Part shown: positions 1 to 5,059 of the stretch, piece by piece
How the letters are laid out: every line of letters begins with the position of its first letter
How positions within the stretch are numbered: the stretch's first letter is position 1
From: Nitrospinota bacterium
GTDB taxonomy: Bacteria > Nitrospirota > Nitrospiria > Nitrospirales > UBA8639
Assembly: GCA_022561525.1 (NCBI GenBank)
Contig: JADFRB010000187.1
Location: 1-5,085, forward strand
Direction of reading: 5' to 3'
DNA: 5,085 nt
The notes under the pieces: generated by a model
Seen by the model: only the letters and a program-made list of their open reading frames with translations
The model's database searches: none
Told to the model about the DNA's origin: nothing
Position numbers and translations under genes: made by a program

Positions 1-345
1 ATCAGTGTAATAAATGCCATAAAAAAAGGATCAACAAAAAAAATTACAGTTAGACCTATTGGTTATTATCACCCCATTTCAATTGATTTGAATTCTAAAT
101 TTATTTCAATAATGAAAGTTTGGGGTCAATTTAAAAAATTAGAAAAAAAGTCAATTCCAGAAAACTTTTCCTACGATGATATCAGCGGATTTTCCAATGA
201 AGTTGCCGAAAAACTGTCCAAGATCAGACCGGCTTCGGTTGGTCAAGCTTCGAGGATATCCGGAATAACTCCCGCAGCAATTTCTCTCCTTCTTGTTTCT
301 TTGGAAAGACACAAACGAATCAAGCAGACATCACAAACCATGTAA
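1..345 (+). CDS. mnmG: MnmG (GidA), C-terminal end, 5'-truncated by the window
   Basis: This is the last 114 residues of the FAD-dependent subunit of the MnmE-MnmG enzyme, which installs (carboxymethyl)aminomethyl groups at C5 of wobble uridine U34 in tRNA. The frame is open from base 1 to a TAA at 343-345. Fragment residues 44-101 match the family's C-terminal helical domain: FKKLEKKSIPENF, then SGFSNEVAEKLSKIRPAS, then GQASRISGITPAAISLLL, which is close to the family consensus. Residues 1-43 do not resemble MnmG. The usual K-Y-x-G-Y-I segment about 17 residues before KLE is not recognisable, and bases 1-180 are only about 25% GC against about 47% in 181-240. The upstream part could be a divergent stretch, an insertion junction or an assembly artefact. 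mnmG followed by rsmG is the usual neighbour pair. The identity of the tail is very secure; that of the first 43 residues is not. Confidence 0.88.
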   Translation: MSVINAIKKGSTKKITVRPIGYYHPISIDLNSKFISIMKVWGQFKKLEKKSIPENFSYDDISGFSNEVAEKLSKIRPASVGQASRISGITPAAISLLLVSLERHKRIKQTSQTM

Positions 346-384
346 ATGCTTTGATTCCTTTCTGATCACGATACTCTCCCAAAT

Positions 385-400
385 TGTTCCACGTGGAACA
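385..400. promoter_or_regulatory. parS: parS centromere site 1 (ParB-binding 16-mer)
   Basis: The sequence TGTTCCACGTGGAACA is a perfect 16-bp palindrome matching the conserved chromosomal parS consensus recognised by ParB/Spo0J. Symmetry ends exactly at the 16-mer, because flanking bases 384 and 401 are both T. It lies in the mnmG-rsmG spacer, ending 7 bp before the chosen rsmG ATG. ParB loads here as a CTP-dependent clamp and spreads along DNA. parB itself is 1.5 kb downstream, and a second identical 16-mer lies 678 bp away. Confidence 0.95.
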
Positions 401-407
401 TTGCAAA

Positions 408-1058
408 ATGCCCAGTCTTTCCCACTTTGATCTTATTGAACAGGAATCCCTTAAAATCGGATGCCAATTAACCAGGGAATCCTGCGAGCAGTTTGAATGG
501 TATTTTCGTGAACTTGTAAGGTGGAATAAAAAAATTAATCTAATTGGACACCAAAAAGAAAAAGATATCATCGCTAATTTATTTATTGACTCCTTGGCCT
601 TTCGGAAAGTTGTACATGACGAATTGCCTAGTTCTGTCTTGGATATTGGAAGCGGAGCGGGTTTTCCTGGATTGCCATTAAAAATTTCAGAACCGAACAT
701 TTCTGTGACCTTAGTTGAGCCAAATTTAAAAAAAGTGGCATTTCTTCACCACATCATTGGGTCTTTGGGATTGAAAAGCGTTCACGTAGAAGCCAAGCGC
801 ATAGAAGAAATGCCGAATTTTATACAATTTCAACAGGCCTACGATTGGATTTGTCTTAAGGCATTGAGATACGACATATGTTTGCCGTATGTTAGGCCGT
901 TATTGAGTGAAAGAGGGAAGGTTGTGTTGAGTCGCTCCAAAAAACACGAAACCTTGCCAGATATGATGGGTTTTACCGTCCAAAAAGAAGTTTGTTATCA
1001 ATTACCATTTGGGTTTGGTGAGCGAGTATTGATAGTATTGAGTCCAACCCCGACTTAG
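408..1058 (+). CDS. rsmG: RsmG (GidB), 16S rRNA m7G methyltransferase
   Basis: RsmG transfers a methyl group from S-adenosylmethionine to N7 of the conserved G in the 530 loop of 16S rRNA (G527 in E. coli numbering). The 216-residue product is near the usual 205-240. The N-terminal helix holds WNKKINLIG (39-47), and the SAM-binding Rossmann motif LDIGSGAGFPGLPL is at 78-91, followed by the acidic strand end VEPN (103-106). I chose ATG 408. An in-frame TTG at 384 would add eight residues, but it has no ribosome site and its first codons are the parS site itself. No strong Shine-Dalgarno precedes 408; a weak GGA lies 10 bp upstream. Two usually conserved residues appear changed: the His before DSL is Leu58, and the Arg of the (S/A)RA motif is Lys151. 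The gene sits between two parS sites, in the usual mnmG-rsmG-parAB order. Confidence 0.95.
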   Translation: MPSLSHFDLIEQESLKIGCQLTRESCEQFEWYFRELVRWNKKINLIGHQKEKDIIANLFIDSLAFRKVVHDELPSSVLDIGSGAGFPGLPLKISEPNISVTLVEPNLKKVAFLHHIIGSLGLKSVHVEAKRIEEMPNFIQFQQAYDWICLKALRYDICLPYVRPLLSERGKVVLSRSKKHETLPDMMGFTVQKEVCYQLPFGFGERVLIVLSPTPT

Positions 1059-1086
1059 GAAATGTTCCACGTGGAACATTTCCTAA
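1055..1086. promoter_or_regulatory. parS: parS centromere site 2 within a perfect 32-bp palindrome
   Basis: The core at 1063-1078 is TGTTCCACGTGGAACA, identical to the first site. Here the symmetry continues without mismatch for eight more base pairs on each side (TTAGGAAA on the left, TTTCCTAA on the right), and breaks at 1054/1087. The left arm contains the rsmG stop codon TAG (1056-1058). As DNA it is a ParB loading site. As RNA it could fold into a long hairpin at the end of the rsmG message. No T-tract follows, so a classical intrinsic terminator is not supported. Confidence 0.95.
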
Positions 1087-1088
1087 AA

Positions 1089-1151
1089 CAGCTTCAAAAA
1101 AGTTTGAAACTGCTGAGGGGTATAGACTGAATGTCGAAGGCTTTTAGCCTT
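1089..1151 (+). other. Two small stem-loops in the rsmG-parA gap
   Basis: The 132-bp gap between rsmG and parA holds two weak inverted repeats beyond the parS palindrome. The first pairs CAGC (1089-1092) and TTCAAA (1093-1098) with TTTGAA (1103-1108) and GCTG (1112-1115), with a three-base bulge. The second pairs AAGGCT (1137-1142) with AGCCTT (1146-1151) around a TTT loop; an alternative partner AGCCT is at 1153-1157. Neither is followed by a T-run. They may shape the parA leader, but no function is demonstrated, and I found no convincing -35/-10 pair here. Confidence 0.35.
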
Positions 1152-1190
1152 GAGCCTAAATACCTAAGTTAAAAAAGCCGCACTATTTCA

Positions 1191-1961
1191 ATGGCTAAGA
1201 TCATCGCAGTTGCGAATCAAAAAGGTGGAGTTGGCAAAACCACCACATCGGTGAATCTTGCTGCTGCACTGGCGATTTCTCAAAAGGCTGTGTTACTCAT
1301 CGATCTCGATCCTCAAGCCAATGCTACAGGCGGACTTGGCATTGAAAGCCCTAAAAAGGTTATTTATGATTGTTTGATAAAAAAGGATCGAGCCAAGACA
1401 GCTATTGTTCCAACCCAGATACCAGGGTTACACATTCTTCCCTCCGGGTCTGACCTTGCAGGTGCAGAAGTCGAGTTGGCCGATGTGGCAGGCCGAGAGT
1501 ACGCCTTGCAACACGTGGTCGCAGAGGTGAGCGATCAGTATGATTTTATTATTGTCGATTGCCCCCCAGCTTTGGGCCTGTTGACGGTGAATGCCCTTAC
1601 GGCGGCCCATTCAGTACTTATCCCCGTCCAGTGCGAATATTACGCAATGGAGGGCTTGGGGAGTTTAATCACCAATATTGATCGTGTTCGTGATTCCTTT
1701 AACCCTCAGTTGGTATTAGAAGGTATTCTGTTGACGATGTGGGATGCCAGACTCACCCTTTCCAAGCAAGTGTCAGAGGAAGTGAGAAAGTTTTTTGGTC
1801 GAAAAGTCTACCAATCAATCATCCCACGAAACGTGGCCTTAGCAGAGGCCCCCAGTTATGGCCGGCCTGGTCTTTTGTATAATGCAGCCTCTGCAGGGTC
1901 GAAAGCCTACCTCGAAATGTGTAAGGAGTTGTTAGGAAATGGAGAAAAAAGCTTTAGGTAA
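1191..1961 (+). CDS. parA: ParA (Soj), chromosome-partitioning ATPase
   Basis: ParA is a deviant-Walker ATPase that dimerises on ATP, binds nucleoid DNA nonspecifically, and is released by ParB-stimulated hydrolysis, which moves the parS region. The 256 residues are typical of chromosomal ParA without an N-terminal HTH. Visible motifs are deviant Walker A KGGVGKTT (11-18, signature Lys11 and catalytic Lys16), Walker A' with VLLIDLDPQANAT (34-46; Asp38 and Asp40), Walker B FIIVDCPPALG (119-129, Asp123), the LIPVQCEYYAMEGL segment (143-156), and the C-terminal IPRNVALAEAPSYGRP (211-226). ATG 1191 is the only sensible start: the frame is closed by TAA at 1170-1172. There is no recognisable Shine-Dalgarno, unlike the bactofilin genes, so initiation may be leaderless or otherwise independent of one. 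parB overlaps its 3' end, indicating one transcript. Confidence 0.97.
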   Translation: MAKIIAVANQKGGVGKTTTSVNLAAALAISQKAVLLIDLDPQANATGGLGIESPKKVIYDCLIKKDRAKTAIVPTQIPGLHILPSGSDLAGAEVELADVAGREYALQHVVAEVSDQYDFIIVDCPPALGLLTVNALTAAHSVLIPVQCEYYAMEGLGSLITNIDRVRDSFNPQLVLEGILLTMWDARLTLSKQVSEEVRKFFGRKVYQSIIPRNVALAEAPSYGRPGLLYNAASAGSKAYLEMCKELLGNGEKSFR

Positions 1962-2799
1962 GGGGCTTGGAGCATTATTACCAGGCCATGACCCGCGCTC
2001 TTCGGGATCAGACCAGGTCATCCAAATGGTCCCGATCACGCAGATTGTACCGAATCGATTCCAGCCGCGAAAAACGTTTTTGCAAGAAGATTTAGAAAGT
2101 TTGGCTGAATCGATCCGACAAAATGGGCTTCTTCACCCAATTTTAGTGCGAAGAAAAGGTGATGGTGTTTATGAGCTCATTGCCGGTGAACGCCGCTTCC
2201 GATCGGCCAAATTAGCCAATCTAGCAACCGTGCCGGTCATTGTTCGTAATACGAAGGATTACGAATCCACGGTATTGGCCCTTGTTGAGAATATACAACG
2301 AAAAGATTTGAATCCAATGGAAGAAGCCCATGCCTATACGAAATTAATTGAGGAATTTGGTTTAACACAGGAAATTGTGGCCGAACGAGTGGGCCGGGAG
2401 CGGTCCTCTTTCGCCAATATTTTAAGACTAGTAACTTTACCTAGTGAAATACAACAGTTCATACGGTCAGAAGAACTGACGCTCGGCCATGCCAAAGTCA
2501 TTTTGGGTATTCGAAACTCCCAGACACAAATCACCGTCGCCAAAAAGGTTCTTCGCGATCAACTGTCAGTCCGCGATTTGGAACGGTTGATAAAAACAAG
2601 CTCGACGGGGTTAAAAAAGGATTCGAAAAAGAAAGAACAATCTGGGTCTCACAGTCGTTACTCGACTGTCGAAGAGCAACTTCGAAAACAATTGGGAACC
2701 AAGGTAGCCATTCGATCGCGAAAGCGAGGAGGAGAGTTGACAGTGACCTACTATTCAGACGAGGATCTCACTCGCATTGTGGACGTGATTTTATCGTAA
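1939..2799 (+). CDS. parB: ParB (Spo0J), parS-binding CTPase clamp
   Basis: ParB binds parS, closes into a CTP-dependent sliding clamp, spreads along DNA, and activates ParA. The 286-residue protein has the expected parts in order. An N-terminal ParA-activating peptide KKALGKGLGALLP is at 3-15. The CTP-binding ParB/Srx domain has GERRFRSA (83-90) and ENIQRKDLNPMEEA (117-130). The central helix-turn-helix region is around 142-165 (LTQEIVAERVGRERSSFANI), a charged Lys/Ser linker at about 220-238, and the C-terminal dimerisation domain at 241-286. ATG 1939 lies inside parA with a 23-bp overlap and is preceded by AAGGAG at 1923-1928 (10-nt spacer), consistent with translational coupling. Its cognate sites are the two parS palindromes just upstream. 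All key motifs are intact. Confidence 0.97.
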   Translation: MEKKALGKGLGALLPGHDPRSSGSDQVIQMVPITQIVPNRFQPRKTFLQEDLESLAESIRQNGLLHPILVRRKGDGVYELIAGERRFRSAKLANLATVPVIVRNTKDYESTVLALVENIQRKDLNPMEEAHAYTKLIEEFGLTQEIVAERVGRERSSFANILRLVTLPSEIQQFIRSEELTLGHAKVILGIRNSQTQITVAKKVLRDQLSVRDLERLIKTSSTGLKKDSKKKEQSGSHSRYSTVEEQLRKQLGTKVAIRSRKRGGELTVTYYSDEDLTRIVDVILS

Positions 2800-2847
2800 A
2801 AATTCGGTAGGCTATACACCCGAGGGAAGAAGGAATGTTTTCAGACG

Positions 2848-2856
2848 TGATAGAAT
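2848..2856 (+). promoter_or_regulatory. Candidate extended -10 promoter before bactofilin 1
   Basis: TGATAGAAT fits an extended -10 element (TGnTANNNT) in an otherwise AT-rich part of the 93-bp parB-bactofilin gap. It would start transcription about 30 nt before the bactofilin ATG. No good -35 hexamer is present at the expected distance, which extended -10 promoters can tolerate. This is pattern matching only. The bactofilins could equally be read through from parAB, as no terminator is evident in the gap. Confidence 0.3.
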
Positions 2857-2892
2857 ATTTTTTATTTTCACCACATCGAAGGAGGGACGACC

Positions 2893-3387
2893 ATGTTTGG
2901 GAAGAATAGTGATTCAGATAATAGCTCGACGGTATCAGCAGGGTTTTCCCCATCCGATTCATCACGGAGTCAATCAGGTAATGATAAGGTTTTTGATCAG
3001 AGTCATGATGTCAGTGCGTTTGTCGGTGAAGGCGTCGAATTTAAAGGTGTGATTAGTTACCAAGGGACGGTTCGCATTGATGGACAATTAGAAGGGGAAA
3101 TTCACACGGACGGCGTTCTCATTGTTGGCAAAACCGCGGTGATCGATGCCAAAGTGGAAGCCGGGACGATTATCTGCCAGGGAAGAATCCTCGGGAACAT
3201 TGTCGCTAGAGAAAAAATCCAACTCATGTCCCCCGCAGTGTTAAACGGATCAGTCAGGACCCCGTCTCTGTCCATGGAAGAAGGCGTGTTGTTTAACGGA
3301 ACATGTGAAATGGGCCCAGTGACAAAAAGTTCGAGCTATAGTCAAGAAAAGGTGAGTGCGTACGACGATAGTTTGAAAGCAGTATAA
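2893..3387 (+). CDS. Bactofilin (first of a tandem pair)
   Basis: Bactofilins are small cytoskeletal proteins whose right-handed beta-helix core polymerises into nucleotide-independent filaments, often membrane-attached, used as scaffolds in cell shape, stalk or motility functions and DNA segregation. The product is 164 residues. A Ser/Asp-rich, probably disordered N-terminal tail (1-38) is followed by a bactofilin core at about 41-141 with repeated short strands and glycine turns: FVGEGVEFKG, GTVRIDGQLEGEI, LIVGKTAVIDAKVEAG, GNIVA, PSLSMEEGVLFNG. A short tail closes the protein. The first residues MFGK resemble the short N-terminal membrane-targeting peptide described for other bactofilins. 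ATG 2893 has a strong ribosome site, AAGGAGGG (2879-2886), with 6-nt spacing. The core shares about 55 of 101 hand-aligned positions with the next gene, so the pair are diverged paralogues. Its place behind parAB suggests a role in positioning the segregation machinery, which is inference. Confidence 0.93.
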   Translation: MFGKNSDSDNSSTVSAGFSPSDSSRSQSGNDKVFDQSHDVSAFVGEGVEFKGVISYQGTVRIDGQLEGEIHTDGVLIVGKTAVIDAKVEAGTIICQGRILGNIVAREKIQLMSPAVLNGSVRTPSLSMEEGVLFNGTCEMGPVTKSSSYSQEKVSAYDDSLKAV

Positions 3388-3459
3388 CGAATCGTCCGAT
3401 GTCTGATTCAGGATTAAAAGGACAGCTCACCAAAATTTTTCGTGTTCGACCTAAACGTG

Positions 3460-3488
3460 AGCCTTTCCAAACGTAAAGGCTGAGGAGG
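3460..3488 (+). promoter_or_regulatory. Stem-loop abutting a strong ribosome site of bactofilin 2
   Basis: AGCCTTT (3460-3466) and AAAGGCT (3475-3481) form a perfect 7-bp stem with an 8-nt loop. It is followed at once by GAGGAGG (3482-3488), the Shine-Dalgarno of bactofilin 2, 5 nt before its ATG at 3494. A hairpin directly against the ribosome site could affect translation or mark a processed 5' end. It is not an intrinsic terminator, having no T-run. The structure is seen in the sequence; the function is inferred. Confidence 0.5.
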
Positions 3489-3493
3489 CATTT

Positions 3494-3952
3494 ATGTGGG
3501 GCGATAAAGACGAGAAAAAAAAGAGGGACACGATCTTTGAAGAAGATCATTACACCTTCCTAGGGAGAGGCGTTAATTTTAAAGGGAAAGCCAATTTTGA
3601 TGGAACGGTACGAATTGATGGTCACTTCGAAGGTGAGCTCACCACAAAGGACACCTTGATTATTGGGGAACATGCTGTGATCAAAGGGTCAATATCTGGT
3701 GGCGTCATCGTCTCTGGAGGAAAAGTCGAAGGCAATATCGTCGCGTCAAAAAAAGTTCAGCTTTTGAAGCCTGCCGTTTTAATTGGAGATGTCCACTCAC
3801 CATCATTTTCTATGGAAGAAGGTGTCTTGTTCCAAGGGGTGTGTGACATGGGCATCAGTCAGCTTGACGAACTGAATACATCCGATGCCATGGAAAATGT
3901 TCACGATCTCAATGCCCACCGAGATCACAAACTCCGTTCTCAGGAAGCGTAA
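3494..3952 (+). CDS. Bactofilin (second of a tandem pair)
   Basis: This is a second bactofilin of 152 residues. A short, highly charged start (MWGDKDEKKKRD) leads into the beta-helix core at about 20-120. The core has the same landmarks as its neighbour: FLGRGVNFKG, GTVRIDGHFEGEL, LIIGEHAVIKG, GNIVAS, PSFSMEEGVLFQG. A polar, His/Asp-rich C-terminal tail (121-152) follows. The N-terminal tail is some 20 residues shorter than in the first bactofilin, and the C-terminal tail is unlike it, so the paralogues differ mainly in the parts that usually decide membrane attachment and partners. Co-polymerisation is plausible, since bactofilin paralogues encoded together (such as BacNOP of Myxococcus) assemble jointly. 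The start has an optimal AGGAGG ribosome site (3483-3488). mnmA begins 7 bp after the TAA, suggesting cotranscription. Confidence 0.93.
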   Translation: MWGDKDEKKKRDTIFEEDHYTFLGRGVNFKGKANFDGTVRIDGHFEGELTTKDTLIIGEHAVIKGSISGGVIVSGGKVEGNIVASKKVQLLKPAVLIGDVHSPSFSMEEGVLFQGVCDMGISQLDELNTSDAMENVHDLNAHRDHKLRSQEA

Positions 3953-3959
3953 TCCCATC

Positions 3960-5051
3960 ATGCCACGACCAACGGTCCTTCTTGGAATGAGTGGAGGCGT
4001 GGATAGCTCTGTTGCGGCTCTTCTTCTCACGGAACAGGGTTATGACGTTCGTGGTGTCACCCTCAAAGTGTGGGAGCAGGAAGATGAAACCGTAGCGGTC
4101 ACCAAGAAATGGCAGGAGCGTGGTTGTTGTAAAGTTGGGCTCGCCCGCCATGTGGCTAAACAATTGGATATCCCTCACGAAGTAGTCGATACTCGTGAGG
4201 CTTTTCAGAAAGGTGTGATCGACGATTTTGTCTCTGGATATTTATCAGGCGAAACCCCCAATCCCTGTGTGCGATGCAATGAGCGAATTAAGTTTGGAAT
4301 GTTGTACCAACTTGCCCGAGCCCGGGGTATATCCTATGTGGCCACAGGCCATTACGCATGCATACAGTCCACGACCCAAGGGTATTTCCTTTTCAAAGGG
4401 ATTGATTCCAAAAAAGATCAATCCTATTTTCTATACCGTATTTCACCAACCTGGTTGCCACACATTGTGTTTCCCGTAGGTCACTTGCACAAAACCGAAG
4501 TGTGGGCGAAAGCCGAAGAATTGGATCTTCCCCTTGAGGAAATGCACGAAAGCCAAGAAATTTGTTTTGTGACCCAAGGAGACTATCGAGAATTTATTAA
4601 GATTGAAGCCCCGCAAGCGAATCGTCCTGGGTCGTTTGTGGATTCCCAAGGCCAATACCTTGGAGAGCATCGCGGAATTGCCTTTTATACTCAAGGCCAA
4701 CGAAAGGGCCTGGGCCTTGCCACCGGAGAACGGTTGTATGTTCAACATGTCGTTCCGGAGACCAATACCGTTGTCCTTGGAAAGGAAGACACATTGCTGC
4801 AGCAAGAATGTCTCGTGAGGGAGATAATCTGGCATGGCGATACCGTGCCAATGGAAACTCAGTCCGTTTTGGTGAAATATCGATATGCGTCTCCGGCCGT
4901 CCCCGCACAGCTTGTCCACGAATCAAAAGGAATCATGAAGGTGCAGTTTGAGACCCCACAGAAGGCATTGAGTCCCGGACAATCCGCCGTGTTTTATGAA
5001 AGAGACCGGGCTTTTCGGTGTTGTGCACTTCGCGCCGGGCATTGGAGGTGA
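3960..5051 (+). CDS. mnmA: MnmA (TrmU), tRNA U34 2-thiouridylase
   Basis: MnmA activates C2 of wobble uridine U34 in tRNA Lys, Glu and Gln by adenylation, then inserts persulfide sulfur delivered by a relay from cysteine desulfurase. The 363-residue length is normal. The PP-loop motif SGGVDSS is at 11-17; a Cys pair (56-57) stands before the helix ending DIPHEVVD; NPCVRCNERIKF (101-112) holds the proposed catalytic Cys106; GHYA is at 130-133, KDQSYFL at 152-158, ESQEICFV (197-204) with the second active Cys202, and YTQGQRKGLG at 243-252; the C-terminal barrel ends near SPGQSAVFYERD. I chose ATG 3960 because MPRPTVLLGMSGGVDSS gives the usual distance to the PP-loop. An in-frame ATG at 3885 would add 25 residues lying inside the bactofilin gene. 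Only a distant AGGA (3942-3945) precedes the start, so coupling to the upstream gene is likely. All catalytic residues are intact. Confidence 0.97.
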   Translation: MPRPTVLLGMSGGVDSSVAALLLTEQGYDVRGVTLKVWEQEDETVAVTKKWQERGCCKVGLARHVAKQLDIPHEVVDTREAFQKGVIDDFVSGYLSGETPNPCVRCNERIKFGMLYQLARARGISYVATGHYACIQSTTQGYFLFKGIDSKKDQSYFLYRISPTWLPHIVFPVGHLHKTEVWAKAEELDLPLEEMHESQEICFVTQGDYREFIKIEAPQANRPGSFVDSQGQYLGEHRGIAFYTQGQRKGLGLATGERLYVQHVVPETNTVVLGKEDTLLQQECLVREIIWHGDTVPMETQSVLVKYRYASPAVPAQLVHESKGIMKVQFETPQKALSPGQSAVFYERDRAFRCCALRAGHWR

Positions 5052-5052
5052 T
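5044..5052 (+). promoter_or_regulatory. Perfect Shine-Dalgarno for a gene beyond the window
   Basis: GGAGGTGAT is fully complementary to the conserved 3' end of 16S rRNA (ATCACCTCC). It spans the mnmA stop codon (TGA 5049-5051) and is followed by GTG at 5057 and ATG at 5060 in the same frame. This is good evidence that another gene starts here in the same operon. Confidence 0.6.
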
Positions 5053-5059
5053 TTCGGTG

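Noticed and set aside
320..700. 126-codon antisense open frame across the mnmG-rsmG boundary
   Set aside because: It lies opposite clear RsmG coding sequence, has no ribosome site or recognisable domain, and reads as low-quality shadow translation.
1055..1115. Intrinsic terminator after rsmG
   Set aside because: Strong hairpin potential exists, but no T-tract follows either structure, and the palindrome is explained by parS.
1121..1126. TATAGA as a -10 box for parAB
   Set aside because: The nearest -35-like hexamer (TTGAAA 1104-1109) is only 11 bp away, which is too short, and there is no TG extension.
1059..1190. Replication origin between rsmG and parA
   Set aside because: The gene order is origin-proximal in many bacteria, but I found no TTATCCACA-like DnaA boxes or AT-rich unwinding element, and dnaA is absent.
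3389..3409. GAATC/GATTC inverted repeat after bactofilin 1
   Set aside because: Only five base pairs with an 11-nt loop and no T-run; it is within chance expectation.
3885..3959. Extended N-terminus for MnmA starting at ATG 3885
   Set aside because: The added 25 residues are the out-of-frame bactofilin 2 sequence. ATG 3960 gives the usual spacing to the PP-loop.
4443..4919. 158-codon antisense open frame inside mnmA
   Set aside because: MnmA is unmistakable on the + strand with all motifs. The reverse frame shows no family features.
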